Shown here: positions 8,430-17,665 of the stretch, in pieces
Layout: each line of letters starts with the position of its first letter
How positions within the stretch are numbered: position 1 is the first letter of the stretch
Program-made: the position numbers and the translations under genes
NCBI RefSeq assembly: GCF_016406305.1
Contig: NZ_CP066369.1
Location: 1,010,501 to 1,074,500, forward strand
DNA from: Shewanella putrefaciens
GTDB taxonomy: Bacteria; Pseudomonadota; Gammaproteobacteria; Enterobacterales; Shewanellaceae
Direction: 5' to 3'
DNA length: 64,000 bases
The notes under the pieces: generated by a model
Told to the model about the DNA's origin: nothing
Database searches by the model: none
What the model saw: only the letters and a program-made list of their open reading frames with translations

Positions 8430-8981
8430 TTAAAAGGATGAGCCTGGTTCAGTTAAAAAGGCCTGTTCAGCGGCAGTCGATTCTCTGCCTAAAATGCTAT
8501 TCCTGTGGGGGTAACGGCCAAATCTATCGATAATTGCCTTATGGCGAAGTTCAAATTCGAGGTTAGCCTGCGCCGCTTCACGATTAAAAAGTTTTACCGC
8601 CACTTGGTGAATGGCAGCCGATTCACTGTGCATATAGGGCATAAAGAGAAAGGGAACCTGCTTAGGTTTAAGGGCTAAATCGGCCTGCTGGGCGACGGCT
8701 TCTTGGGCGAGCACTAAGGCGATGGCATCGGCTTCGAAGGCGGCGGGGGTATCGCGGTAAATATTACGTGAGAATTGATCTAGCACGATAATCTCGGCTA
8801 ATCGCCCCTGTGGCGTTATACGCCAATGCGCGAGCTCGCCCCGTTTGGCTTGTTGCAGAACGCCCTCGAAACGCGCTTTGATCTGTGCATCAAAGTCGGC
8901 GTCTTTTATCCACCAATATTTGGCAGGGATTTCCTCAAACCAAAAGCTAAGCACTTGATCTGCGGTGATGGTCTGGTTCAT
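8430..8981 (-). CDS. DUF924 family protein
   Basis: A 183-residue alpha-helical cytosolic protein. The family's features are VLSFWFEEIPAKYWW at the start, IIVLDQFSRNIYRDTPAAF, PFLFMPYMHSES and FGRYPHRNSILGRESTAAE near the end. DUF924 has a TPR-like fold and unknown function. It starts at ATG 8981. It stands alone between the solute-binding protein and a small HTH gene. Confidence 0.92.
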   Translation of the reverse strand: MNQTITADQVLSFWFEEIPAKYWWIKDADFDAQIKARFEGVLQQAKRGELAHWRITPQGRLAEIIVLDQFSRNIYRDTPAAFEADAIALVLAQEAVAQQADLALKPKQVPFLFMPYMHSESAAIHQVAVKLFNREAAQANLEFELRHKAIIDRFGRYPHRNSILGRESTAAEQAFLTEPGSSF

Positions 8982-9280
8982 GTTAGTACTCTTTCTACCC
9001 GGGAGACTTGTCCTATGAATAACAGCGATTGGGGGGAGAATACAAGCTTTTGCTAAAATTTCCCCTCGGAGTCATAGACTGTTTTATTGGACGAGCGAAG
9101 CTTTGTTAAGTGAACACCCGGCGCCTAATGTGAGTGTCGCAAACTGTTAAGTTGTATGGATTCGCTGTAGGTATGAATTGTATGTATCTACTATGGAAAA
9201 AAGGGCAACAATTTAATGCTGGCTATTGCCTTATTGACTGAATATCAAGTAGTTTTAATGCTAGTTCCCTTGGTTTTTTA

Positions 9281-9616
9281 ATGAGTCATCCTATGCCACT
9301 TTCTCAGCCAGTTTCACCGCAGGTTTCAAAGCAACATAAGGCGTTTTTGCGTAAGCTCTATTTAGCGCATTTAATGGATGATGACCGCCATAATCTATTA
9401 TCACTCAATAAGTTAACGGGTATGCCGCGGCGTACATTACAGGATGCCATTGCGGCGTTTGAGGATATAGGTATCAGTGTCGAATTTGTGCAGGAGGGGA
9501 ATCGTAATAATGCGGGCTACTACCGAGTGGTGACTTGGGGGCCGATCAGCAGTGCTTGGGTTGACACCCATATGGCAGAGATTGCTGATCTTATTGGAAT
9601 AACCGCCAATAACTAA
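9281..9616 (+). CDS. small winged-helix/HTH protein
   Basis: The 111-residue protein has a likely helix-turn-helix at residues 40-65 (LLSLNKLTGMPRRTLQDAIAAFEDIGI), followed by a hairpin-like VEFVQEGNRNNAGYYRVVTWG wing and a C-terminal helix. It could be a DNA-binding regulator; I do not recognise a named family member. The repeat copy B begins just after its stop. About 300 bp upstream holds nothing recognisable. Confidence 0.65.
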   Translation: MSHPMPLSQPVSPQVSKQHKAFLRKLYLAHLMDDDRHNLLSLNKLTGMPRRTLQDAIAAFEDIGISVEFVQEGNRNNAGYYRVVTWGPISSAWVDTHMAEIADLIGITANN

Positions 9617-9621
9617 CCGTT

Positions 9622-9678
9622 AGGGAAGAGTTAATGGCGTGCCTGCGACGTAGCGTAATTAGGAACAGCTATTGAGGC
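9622..9678. repeat. dispersed intergenic repeat, copy B
   Basis: This lies between the HTH gene and the DUF2956 gene. It shares AGGGAAGAGTT-ATGGCGTGCCTGCG and TTAGGA-CAG-TATT blocks with copy A at 4158-4231, lacking about 18 internal bases. Confidence 0.55.
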
Positions 9679-9682
9679 TTGG

Positions 9683-10045
9683 CTAGCCGCCCGTGGCGGG
9701 GTTTGCCATCCAGTAATATGCTGCAAATCCAATCCAACTTAAGAGTAAGAGTGCGATGGCAACCCAAGTAGCGCGGGTAAACTGGCCTTGGGGAGCAAGA
9801 TGTTCGGTAAAAGTATTCCCATCTTCGTCTTCAACTGCAGTGCGCGATTTTGCTTTTAACTGTTGTTTACGGAACTTATCCCGTTCGCGGGCTTTGGCTT
9901 TTTGAAGTTTCTTGTATTCGGCTATGCCTTTTTCAATCCCTTGGGCGATGAGTTTAGTTTGTTCTTTAGTTTGCCCCGGTTTTTGGGTGGCCTTGGCTGC
10001 GGCTAAGGCCTCTTGCTGAGTTTCGGTTGAGATATTGGGTTTCAT
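9683..10045 (-). CDS. DUF2956 family membrane-anchored protein
   Basis: The 120-residue protein is highly charged at the N-terminus (Lys/Gln-rich helix, residues 1-70), with one transmembrane helix near the C-terminus (ATWVAIALLLLSWIGFAAYYW). It matches the DUF2956 family of marine gammaproteobacteria; function unknown. The orientation is probably N-terminus in the cytosol. It lies just downstream of hmuV on the same strand, about 95 bp away. Confidence 0.85.
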   Translation of the reverse strand: MKPNISTETQQEALAAAKATQKPGQTKEQTKLIAQGIEKGIAEYKKLQKAKARERDKFRKQQLKAKSRTAVEDEDGNTFTEHLAPQGQFTRATWVAIALLLLSWIGFAAYYWMANPATGG

Positions 10046-10139
10046 CTACTTTCTACTTGGGCGCTAAGGGCTAAAAGTCTACTCGCGCCGATTATAGCCG
10101 TATTCTGAGATAAAACTCAGGGCCAATATCTTCATTTCA

Positions 10140-10961
10140 CTAAAAAATTAGCGGATGTCCCCCCTTGGGAGCGGGAACATACACAGGTTCGTAATCCCAA
10201 ACTTGGCGTATGGTCTTAACCGATAATGCCTCACTAGGCTTGCCTTCACTCACTATTTGCCCTTGTTTTAACACCAGAATTTGATCGCTATAACGGGCGG
10301 CTTGATTAAGGTCGTGCAGCACTAAGACCACAGTATAAGCCTGTTCATTGGCTAACCGCTGGGCCAATTCCAGCACTCTGTGCTGCTGGGCAAGATCTAA
10401 TGCCGAGGTTGGCTCATCCAGTAACAGTATGGGGGGAAAGGGCGATTGGCTAAGTTGAGTTAATACCCTCGCTAGCTGCACCCTTTGTTTTTCACCGCCG
10501 GATAGGGTTGGGTAACTGCGCTTAGCAAGATGAGTTAAGCCCACTTTTGCGAGTTGCTCGGCAACGAGAGTTTCACCCTCTTGGTGATTGAGGGTTAAGG
10601 GATACAAACCCATGGACACCACTTCTGACACAGTAAAAGGGAAGGTAAGGCTGGCGTGCTGCGGCAGTACTGCCAAGGATTTTGCCAGCACCGCCCTTGG
10701 CCAATCACCTAAGGGAATATCACCCAGTTTTATACTCGAAGAGGGCGCTTTTATCTCTTGGCACAATGCCTTAAGTAGAGTGGATTTTCCCGCACCATTG
10801 GGGCCAAGCAAGGCCGTGACAGCCCCAGATTGAAATTGAACATTAATATCCCTAAGCACGCTTTTTTGCCCAATAGAAATATTAAGACCGCAGACACTGA
10901 GCTTAAGGTCGGGCGCTGGATTGATGGCTGAATGTGCTCGACTTGAATGGGTGGTTATCAT
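10140..10961 (-). CDS. hmuV: hemin ABC transporter ATPase HmuV
   Basis: This 273-residue ATPase powers heme import through HmuU. Walker A is GPNGAGKST (about residue 54), the signature LSGGEKQR, Walker [15 protein letters not shown], and the switch His in [11 protein letters not shown]. The C-terminal ETVRQVW-like and [15 protein letters not shown] segments are typical of FecE/HmuV proteins. It is the last gene of tonB-exbB-exbD-hmuT-hmuU-hmuV, 10 bp after hmuU. Confidence 0.96.
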   Translation of the reverse strand: MITTHSSRAHSAINPAPDLKLSVCGLNISIGQKSVLRDINVQFQSGAVTALLGPNGAGKSTLLKALCQEIKAPSSSIKLGDIPLGDWPRAVLAKSLAVLPQHASLTFPFTVSEVVSMGLYPLTLNHQEGETLVAEQLAKVGLTHLAKRSYPTLSGGEKQRVQLARVLTQLSQSPFPPILLLDEPTSALDLAQQHRVLELAQRLANEQAYTVVLVLHDLNQAARYSDQILVLKQGQIVSEGKPSEALSVKTIRQVWDYEPVYVPAPKGGHPLIF

Positions 10962-10971
10962 AAATAGAGAC

Positions 10972-11988
10972 TCAGACTAACTTGCTACGTTGTTGTAGCA
11001 GTAAATAAATAAAGAAAGGTGCACCAAGGAGTGCGGTTACAAGTCCGACGGGTAACTCCGCTGGGGGCAAGAAGGCGCGGGCGCCGATATCGGCCAGCGC
11101 TAAGAGGGCTGCGCCTAAAAGTGCACTGGTAGGTAAGAGTCGTTTATGATCGGGCCCTAACATCATGCGCACTAAATGCGGTACAACTAAGCCAATAAAG
11201 CCGATAATCCCGGTAGCGGCCACACTCACCCCCACGCCTAAGGCGCAGAGTAAAATCAGCCTTAGTTTAAGCCTGTCCACATCTATCCCTAGGTGTCTGG
11301 CCTCGGCCTCGCCAAGGAGTAAGGCATTGAGCGCAGTGGCATCTTGGCGAAAGCGCCAACTGATCAGGGCTAAGGTGACTAAAGATAGGCAGACATAGAT
11401 CCATTGTGCCCCTGCAATTGTCCCCATCTGCCAAAGGGTTAAATCACGCAGCGCTATATCACTGGCAAGATAGGTTAAAACCCCTATGCCCGCACCCGCC
11501 AGTGCCGCTATGGCGACCCCTGACAATAATAGCAATACGACCGAGGTACCCGTTGGACTGCTGGCGAGGCGATAGACGACCAGAGTCGTGATTAACCCTA
11601 AGGCAAAGGCGCTCATGGGGATCATTAATGGGCTGGCATTGGGCAGCAACACAATACAAAGGGCGGCGCCCAGTGCCGCGCCGGATGACACGCCTATAAT
11701 GCCGGGATCGGCCAAGGGATTGCGAAAAAGCCCCTGCATTACCGCGCCACACTGGGCGAGTGTGGCTCCGACCGCCATTGCCAAGAGTGTTCTAGGTAAG
11801 CGGACATTGTTGATCACTAGCTGTTCATGGGGGGCAATATTGCCAACATTTTGTTGGGTGGCCCAGTTAAACACCGCACTTAAGGCGTCGATTAGGCTAA
11901 TGCTTACGGGGCCAGTACTGACCGAGAGAAGGCAACTTAAGCCGAGCAGTGCAAGTAGACTGGGCCAGAGCCAGCGATTGAGCAACAT
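10972..11988 (-). CDS. hmuU: hemin ABC transporter permease HmuU (FecCD family)
   Basis: The 338-residue inner-membrane permease has about ten helices. Family motifs include [46 protein letters not shown] and [24 protein letters not shown]. It forms the heme channel with HmuV and receives heme from HmuT. It is co-directional with both neighbours, 56 bp after hmuT. Confidence 0.96.
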   Translation of the reverse strand: MLLNRWLWPSLLALLGLSCLLSVSTGPVSISLIDALSAVFNWATQQNVGNIAPHEQLVINNVRLPRTLLAMAVGATLAQCGAVMQGLFRNPLADPGIIGVSSGAALGAALCIVLLPNASPLMIPMSAFALGLITTLVVYRLASSPTGTSVVLLLLSGVAIAALAGAGIGVLTYLASDIALRDLTLWQMGTIAGAQWIYVCLSLVTLALISWRFRQDATALNALLLGEAEARHLGIDVDRLKLRLILLCALGVGVSVAATGIIGFIGLVVPHLVRMMLGPDHKRLLPTSALLGAALLALADIGARAFLPPAELPVGLVTALLGAPFFIYLLLQQRSKLV

Positions 11989-12044
11989 CTTAGTTATCCT
12001 TTCCCATGGGGCGAATGGTTTTGTACTGTTATTGCCAGCATAAA

Positions 12045-13025
12045 TTACTGGCCTTGACTGAGTAGGTTGTTGGCAAGGGTGTCGGCGGCGTTAATGGCGC
12101 TGAGCCCTAAACCACCGAGTAAGGCTTGCGGTGTCAGGGTTTGAATATGACCATTTTTACCCGCAGGGGTATGGGCGAGTAGCGGCATTTCCTTCAGCAA
12201 TTCTTGGGCTATTTGTTGGCTGCTTTGCTCGTCCGGTTTATCGCTGCGCTTTGACAGTAAAATCAGATCGGGTTGTAAAGACAAAATGCCTTCCTGGGAT
12301 AGGGTTTTATAGCCATCAAAGTCGGCGATATTGCTTGCCCCTGAAAGCGCAATAATGGCGTCAGCGGCGGTGCCTTTGCCCCCGACCCGCGCACCTCGGC
12401 CCTCTTGCAGGAGCATAAAGAGGATTTTGGGTTGATGGTTGGAACCACTGATTTGTTGTTTTTTCAGCGCTAAATTCTGCAACTGCCCCTGAAGATCTTG
12501 CTTTAGTTTAGTGGCGTTTTGCTGGCGCTGGAGTAGGTCGCCTAAGGTATCGATATTGCTTAGGAGTTGGGCTTCATCCTTGGTCGCGGGTAATTGCACT
12601 ACTGGGATTTGTGCCTGCTGCAGCACCTTGAGGGTGGTTTCTGGCCCCATCACATCCGAGCCAATCACCAGCGTTGGCGAGAGGGCGATAATCCCCTCGG
12701 CGGAGAGCATTCTATGGTAACCAAGCTTGGCAATATGGCCCAAGTTTTCGGGGACAAGGCTGGTGGAGTCTATGGCGACGAGTTGGCTACCAGCATCGAG
12801 GGCCAGCACTAGCTCAGTCACCCCAGCGCCTGCGCTAACGAGCCTGGTATTAGATTCTGCACTAAAGGTATTAGATTCTGCACTAAAGGTATTAGCCGAT
12901 ACACATACTGCGATAATAGCTATGGTTAATTTCCATTTTTTCAATGGATTAATATTATTTGTAGACATATCCCTAAGGGCTCTTAAGGTTCTGTTTAAGG
13001 GGAAGCGGATCGCTTGAAACAACAT
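12045..13025 (-). CDS. hmuT: periplasmic hemin-binding protein HmuT
   Basis: The 326-residue class III binding protein delivers heme to HmuUV. TAIIAVCVSANTFSA-like signal segment, then RLVSAGAGVTELVLALDAGSQLVAIDSTSLVP, LSAEGIIALSPTLVIGSD and GKGTAADAIIALSGASNIADFDGYKTLSQEGIL. ATG 13025 was chosen because AGGAG lies 7 bases upstream within the end of exbD; an ATG at 12968 would shorten the N-terminus but lacks that site. A 21-bp tandem duplication (12846-12887) duplicates NTFSAES at the probable signal-peptidase site. Confidence 0.93.
   Translation of the reverse strand: MLFQAIRFPLNRTLRALRDMSTNNINPLKKWKLTIAIIAVCVSANTFSAESNTFSAESNTRLVSAGAGVTELVLALDAGSQLVAIDSTSLVPENLGHIAKLGYHRMLSAEGIIALSPTLVIGSDVMGPETTLKVLQQAQIPVVQLPATKDEAQLLSNIDTLGDLLQRQQNATKLKQDLQGQLQNLALKKQQISGSNHQPKILFMLLQEGRGARVGGKGTAADAIIALSGASNIADFDGYKTLSQEGILSLQPDLILLSKRSDKPDEQSSQQIAQELLKEMPLLAHTPAGKNGHIQTLTPQALLGGLGLSAINAADTLANNLLSQGQ
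12846..12895. repeat. 21-bp in-frame tandem duplication in hmuT
   Basis: Two perfect copies of a 21-base unit (12846-12866 and 12867-12887), plus 8 bases of a third, encode a repeated NTFSAES. It sits where the signal peptide should be cleaved, so the mature N-terminus may be duplicated or have alternative cleavage sites. Confidence 0.9.
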
Positions 13026-13035
13026 AGTTAAACTC

Positions 13036-13473
13036 CTAATGCTCCATTAAAATTTGAGTCTGGCCTATGGCCTGTGTCTGTAATAGGGCAAGCAATTGCA
13101 TCAAGGGCTCCACGGGCGCGGCTTTATCTGCGGCAATGATGATGCTGGCCTCTGGCATGGATTTGAAACGCTGCTCAAATGCGGCGCCAAAGCTGGCTAA
13201 GTCACTAAAGGGTTCACCATCAATCGCCCAATGGGGCGAGGTCGCCATGATATTGATGGCAATAGAAGGCTTGTTCTCTAGGGCCGTGATAGCGGCACTC
13301 GAACTCTGGGGCACATCAACGGGCAGACTCAGTAATTGGCTGTTTGCCGTTAGGAGTAGAAACACTAATACGATAAAAATAATGTCGATTAATGCGGTTA
13401 AATCGATACTCGGTAACGATTCTGCCGGAGTTATGCCCGCCCGAGAAAAGGAGGATTTATCGGTGCTTATCAT
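13036..13473 (-). CDS. exbD: TonB-system biopolymer transport protein ExbD
   Basis: The 145-residue inner-membrane protein couples the proton gradient to TonB. The single N-terminal helix has the key Asp: LPSIDLTALIDIIFIVLVFLLL. The periplasmic domain follows. It overlaps exbB by four bases (ATGA), so the two are translationally coupled, and hmuT follows after 10 bp. Confidence 0.95.
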   Translation of the reverse strand: MISTDKSSFSRAGITPAESLPSIDLTALIDIIFIVLVFLLLTANSQLLSLPVDVPQSSSAAITALENKPSIAINIMATSPHWAIDGEPFSDLASFGAAFEQRFKSMPEASIIIAADKAAPVEPLMQLLALLQTQAIGQTQILMEH

Positions 13474-14219
13474 GCCTGTGACCCTATATTGGTCTTAAGC
13501 GCTGTGGGGCCCTCAGCCTTTGCCTTGTCAATGCGAGCGAAGGCCTGATAATGATTGGAATCGAGTGACACTTCTTCTACACCCGCTAACCAAAGATTGA
13601 GCTGATTGAGTACATGGGCGGCGCGTTGGCATTGACCTTGGGCCCAGATCCCAAATAGATGGGCGGCGGTAATTGCGGGAACGGCAATAATCAGTCCAGC
13701 CGCAGTGGTATTCATGGCAAGTCCTAGCCCGGCGCTCAGTTGTGCAGGGGTTACAGGGCCCTCGGATTGTCCAAGCTCGGCAAACATATCTATCAGTCCT
13801 AATACTGTGCCGAGCAGGCCCAGTAATGGGCTAATAATGCCTATCACCTGCAACAGCTTTAAACCAGCTTGTAAATCCCGCTGCTGTTTGTTGAGCCATA
13901 GGCTCAGTAATTCTTCCCGCAATATTTTGGGCTGGTGGACTTGTTTCAATAACAGGGTGGCGCCGCGGGCGAGCAGATCCTGCTGGGCACTGGTTTGCGC
14001 TATCAAAGCGTTAACGCTGTCGGTGTTGGGCAGTGAGGTTGAACTGCGTAGATTTTTTACCCAAGCCTGTTTTTTCGGCAGGATAACAAGTGCGCTTTGG
14101 TGCAAGAAAAGTGCACTTCGCTCGAGGCAGATCATGAGTGCCAGAAATGCACATAACAATAGCGGCCAAGTCAGTACGCCAAGTTGTGAATGTAAAGAAG
14201 AAAAATCTGTCATGGGCAT
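13470..14219 (-). CDS. exbB: TonB-system biopolymer transport protein ExbB (MotA/TolQ family)
   Basis: The 249-residue protein has three transmembrane segments: LLLCAFLALMICLERSALFL, then LKLLQVIGIISPLLGLLGTVLGLIDMFAEL and the TTAAGLIIAVPAITAAHLF helix carrying the conserved Thr. GGAGAGG lies just upstream of ATG 14219. It forms the TonB-ExbB-ExbD complex that energises outer-membrane receptors such as HugA. Confidence 0.96.
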   Translation of the reverse strand: MPMTDFSSLHSQLGVLTWPLLLCAFLALMICLERSALFLHQSALVILPKKQAWVKNLRSSTSLPNTDSVNALIAQTSAQQDLLARGATLLLKQVHQPKILREELLSLWLNKQQRDLQAGLKLLQVIGIISPLLGLLGTVLGLIDMFAELGQSEGPVTPAQLSAGLGLAMNTTAAGLIIAVPAITAAHLFGIWAQGQCQRAAHVLNQLNLWLAGVEEVSLDSNHYQAFARIDKAKAEGPTALKTNIGSQA

Positions 14220-14292
14220 TAAGCCTCTCCAATCATGGGTTATTTCAGTTTGATTACTCGTTTTAAGGGCAAAAAAGTATTGCTAAGTCAGG

Positions 14293-15273
14293 CTAGTTGA
14301 GTGCAAAACGAATCGGGACTCTGACTTTGTAGTGGCTTGCTAGCCTTGGGGCTGGCGCTTCAAATTGCCAGGTTTCTACCGCATCGAGCGCCGCTTGATC
14401 GAGCAGGCTAAAACCTGAGCTTTTCACTAACTTGAGTGCCAGTTGCTCACCGAGTTCATTGAACATCACCTCAATCGTCGCCGTGCCTTCTAATCCCTTT
14501 TTGCGTGCTATCCGTGGGTAAGTGGGTTGGGGAGGTGGTGAAGTAAACACTGGCTTAGCCAACTCGACTATGGGAGTTTTTAGACTCTGGGTTTGGGCAC
14601 TGCTGACTGCGGCTTGGCTAATGGGGGGCTCCTCTGTTATCTCAGTTATTAGCGTCTCTGTTGTCTCAGTTATTAGCGCCTCTGTTATCTCAGTTATTAA
14701 CGTCTCTGTTGCCACAGGGCTTGGCGTTAACTCTTTATCTGCAGAACGGCTGTTAACCTCAGCGATATCAGCTAGTTGAACCGTTGCCGCTGCGCTTAAT
14801 TCTTTAGGCGGTTTTATCCCGCTGTTCGCTGCGTTATCGACAGGCTCAGGCATATGTTCGGGCTTATGTTCTGGCTTAGTTTCTGGCTTAGTTTTTGGCT
14901 TAGGTGCAGGTTTAGACTCAGATTTAAGTGCAGTTTTCACTTCAGGTTTAGGTGTGGGTTTGGCCTCTGGTTTAAGTACCGCTTTTGCCTTGGCGTGGAA
15001 GATAGCTGTCACTTGCGGCTTAGTCTGCGCTATGGGAGCCACACTGGCTTGAGGTGTGGCCTGTTTGACTGCGGTGGCAAAATTAACGCTAACGCGATTG
15101 ATGCCTGTGTCCTGTAACGCAGCCCTCTGTGACGTCACCTTCTGTAACATCACCCTCTGTAACGTCATAGGCGAGTCAGACATTAGCAGCGTTGTAGCAG
15201 GCTGCGAGGCGATAACCCCAGTTTGGATGGCAATCGTTAATACGCCAAAGGCCAGATATCGTTTCGGTGTCAC
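14293..15273 (-). CDS. tonB: TonB energy transducer
   Basis: The 326-residue protein has a short N-terminal anchor (residues 6-25), a long Lys-Pro/Glu-Pro periplasmic spacer (about residues 85-150), a Thr/Glu/Ile repeat, and a C-terminal TonB domain (YPRIARKKGLEGTATIEVMFNE, SSGFSLLDQAALDAVETWQF). Start is GTG 15273 with AGGAG upstream. It heads the tonB-exbB-exbD-hmuTUV operon, under the Fur box. The spacer is longer than usual and contains a 24-bp repeat (14632-14713), so length may vary between strains. Confidence 0.94.
   Translation of the reverse strand: MTPKRYLAFGVLTIAIQTGVIASQPATTLLMSDSPMTLQRVMLQKVTSQRAALQDTGINRVSVNFATAVKQATPQASVAPIAQTKPQVTAIFHAKAKAVLKPEAKPTPKPEVKTALKSESKPAPKPKTKPETKPEHKPEHMPEPVDNAANSGIKPPKELSAAATVQLADIAEVNSRSADKELTPSPVATETLITEITEALITETTETLITEITEEPPISQAAVSSAQTQSLKTPIVELAKPVFTSPPPQPTYPRIARKKGLEGTATIEVMFNELGEQLALKLVKSSGFSLLDQAALDAVETWQFEAPAPRLASHYKVRVPIRFALN
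14632..14713. repeat. 24-bp tandem repeat in the tonB spacer
   Basis: Three units of 24 bases (14632-14655, 14656-14679, 14680-14703) with a partial fourth encode an eight-residue L-I-T-E-x-T-E-x repeat. The copies differ at one or two positions and stay in frame. Confidence 0.9.
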
Positions 15274-15329
15274 TGCAATCTCTTCTCCTGAAAATCGGCC
15301 TATCGACGCTTAAAGCCATTTTGCTAATT

Positions 15330-15376
15330 AAGATACTGCAATATAAATAAGATCGCAAATGATAATGATTTCTATT
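15330..15376. promoter_or_regulatory. Fur box and tonB promoter in the tonB-hugA divergent region
   Basis: TGATAAT-G-ATTTCTA at 15360-15374 matches 11 of 14 positions of the 7-1-7 Fur consensus (TGATAAT-n-ATTATCA). On the minus strand, TTGCGA (15353-15358) and TATCTT (15330-15335), 17 bases apart, form a sigma-70-like promoter for tonB directly next to the box. The same site probably represses hugA on the plus strand when iron is sufficient. Confidence 0.75.
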
Positions 15377-15542
15377 TGATCTATTTAATTGTCTCAGGTA
15401 GAGTGCCTTCAATTGCTCGAATGGGCGCTTAAAAAAACAGCAAAGTCATTCAGTAGCATTACTTTGAGAGCTTGATACCTAGGCAAAGTGGTGCGCAATT
15501 GAATTGGTTTGAGCTTACAAATTATCACTTGAGGATGAAGAG

Positions 15543-17642
15543 ATGAGAAAAAAGCCGTTAGTGATCGCGATGGCACTGAGTGGTACGGCGCTAAGTTTTA
15601 CGGCGTTAAGTTTTACGTTAGCGGCAGCGGAAAGTGTTCAACCTGTTATTCAACAGGAGGCGGATAATAAAACCGTGGCAACCGAGTTTGACGAAGTGTT
15701 AGTCAGCGCAACTAGGATCAGCGAAAAAGCCTCGGAAACCAGTCGTAGCGTCGCCGTCGTCGGCGAAGAACAGCTCACCGTTGCTCAAGCCACATCCGTG
15801 GCCGATGCCCTTAAGAATGAGGCTAATATCAATGTCACCAATGGACCTAGGGCATCATCCCAGGGAGTTGAGATCCGTGGTTTAAGTGGTGATAGAGTCC
15901 TCCAAACGATTGATGGTGCGAGACAAAATACCAGTTCAGGCCACAGAGGTTCCTATTTTATGGACCCTGAATTACTCAAGTCCATCGAAGTGCTGCGTGG
16001 TCCCGCTAGCAGTTTGTGGGGCAGCGGTGCCCTTGGGGGCGTCGTCGCCCAGAATACTAAGTCGGCGCAGGATTTTTTAACCCCAGAGGAAAGTTTCGGC
16101 GGTTATCTTAAGCAAGGTTATGAAACTAATGGCGATCGTACTAAAACCAGTGGCGCCATTTACGGTCAGCAAGCCACTATCGATTGGCTGCTTAATGGTT
16201 CCTATTACGACTCCAACGACATCAAAACCGGCAATGACGAAACCCTAAATAACAGTGCTTCCCAAGGCAGCAGTGGTTTAGCCAAGTTTGGTTGGCAGGC
16301 CGATGAGGCTTCGCGCTTGGAATTGTCGGCAAGGGTGAACAAGTCCAATGAATTAGTGCCCAGCAATCCCTCGGCTGCCGTGAGTAGCTCTGTGCCCTTA
16401 GTGCGTCGTAAGACTGACGATCAAAACGTGACCCTTAACTACAGTTTGCATCCTGTCAACAATCCGTACCTAGATACTAAGGTGCAAGTGTACTGGAACA
16501 GCACCGACTACGATGAAGACAGAGTCACTAAAAATCAACTAGATAGCACTGAATATCGCACCGTTGGTGTTAACTTAAATAACAGCTCGCAGGTAGGGAA
16601 TATTAAGCTGACCTATGGTGTTGATGGCTACCGCGATACTATCGAAACCGTTCGTGACGATAAGGGGCAGGCGGGTCAGCGTCCGGGGAATATCGATGGT
16701 GAGACCCAGGTTTGGGGCGCTTTTACCCGGGCCGATATCGAGCTGACTAAGACCTTGAGCCTCGATGGAGCATTGCGTTACGACAGCTTTAAGACTGACA
16801 GTAATAATTTGAACTTATCCTCCGATGACAATGAGTTATCCCCCTCACTCGGACTGATTTGGCAGACCCAAGCTTGGTTGACCCTAAGCGCGCGTTATGA
16901 TCAAGCATTTAGAGCGCCAACGGTGGAAGAGATGTTCTCAAGTGGGACCCATTACTGTATTCCACCCATTCCCGGATTTTTACCCCAAGGTCTGTGTAAC
17001 ACCTTTGCGACCAATCCAGATTTAAAGTCTGAAACCGCACGGAATAAAGAAATCAAAGCGGATCTGCGTTTCAGTGATCTCGCTGGCGATGATGAGCTGG
17101 CGTTAACGTTCAATATCTTCCGCAACGACGTGGACGATTTTATTGTGCAGCAAGTGTCTAATCCTTGGCATGGTATTCCAGGGTTTGAGCAAACAACCTC
17201 GTGGAATAACGTCGAAGATGCGCAGTTAACGGGCTTTGAGGTGAGCGGGCGTTACCGTATAGGCCAGACTCGCCTAGCGATGAACTACGGACAAACCCAT
17301 GGTGAAGACCGTCAATCGGGCGATGCTATCGAAGGCATACCTGCCAATAAATTTAATGTCGATTTATCCCAAGGCATTATGGATGGCGATATGAAACTGG
17401 GCACACGGGTGACCTATGTGGCAACGCAGTCGAACACCCCCGATGGCCATAGCGTGGCAGAGTACGATGATTACACCCTCTGGGATGTCTACCTTGCCTG
17501 GGAACCCACAATGGGCGTGATGTCCGGCGTGAGAGTCGATTTTGCCATTGAAAATATTGGTGATGAGAAATATCAGCAGGCCTGGCAAACCTTGTATCAA
17601 CCGGGCCGTAATATGAAATTATCGGCACGTTATATGTTCTAG
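15543..17642 (+). CDS. hugA: TonB-dependent heme receptor HugA
   Basis: The 699-residue outer-membrane receptor has a signal peptide (to about residue 30) and a plug domain from FDEVLVSATRISEKASETSRSVAVV (TonB box) through QGVEIRGLSGDRVLQTIDGARQNTSSGHRG. The plug ends IEVLRGPASSLWGSGALGGVV. A barrel follows, with the FRAP motif (AFRAPTVEEMFSSG) of heme/hemoglobin receptors, and ends in LSARYMF. It is divergent from tonB, followed by hutX. The signal peptide contains a 15-bp tandem duplication (15585-15614). Confidence 0.95.
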   Translation: MRKKPLVIAMALSGTALSFTALSFTLAAAESVQPVIQQEADNKTVATEFDEVLVSATRISEKASETSRSVAVVGEEQLTVAQATSVADALKNEANINVTNGPRASSQGVEIRGLSGDRVLQTIDGARQNTSSGHRGSYFMDPELLKSIEVLRGPASSLWGSGALGGVVAQNTKSAQDFLTPEESFGGYLKQGYETNGDRTKTSGAIYGQQATIDWLLNGSYYDSNDIKTGNDETLNNSASQGSSGLAKFGWQADEASRLELSARVNKSNELVPSNPSAAVSSSVPLVRRKTDDQNVTLNYSLHPVNNPYLDTKVQVYWNSTDYDEDRVTKNQLDSTEYRTVGVNLNNSSQVGNIKLTYGVDGYRDTIETVRDDKGQAGQRPGNIDGETQVWGAFTRADIELTKTLSLDGALRYDSFKTDSNNLNLSSDDNELSPSLGLIWQTQAWLTLSARYDQAFRAPTVEEMFSSGTHYCIPPIPGFLPQGLCNTFATNPDLKSETARNKEIKADLRFSDLAGDDELALTFNIFRNDVDDFIVQQVSNPWHGIPGFEQTTSWNNVEDAQLTGFEVSGRYRIGQTRLAMNYGQTHGEDRQSGDAIEGIPANKFNVDLSQGIMDGDMKLGTRVTYVATQSNTPDGHSVAEYDDYTLWDVYLAWEPTMGVMSGVRVDFAIENIGDEKYQQAWQTLYQPGRNMKLSARYMF
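15585..15614. repeat. 15-bp tandem duplication in the hugA signal peptide
   Basis: Two units of 15 bases with one mismatch (ACGGCGCTAAGTTTT / ACGGCGTTAAGTTTT) repeat TALSF within the hydrophobic core, lengthening the signal peptide by five residues. Confidence 0.85.
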
Positions 17643-17665
17643 GCCAAGCCATCAGGAGAAAACGA

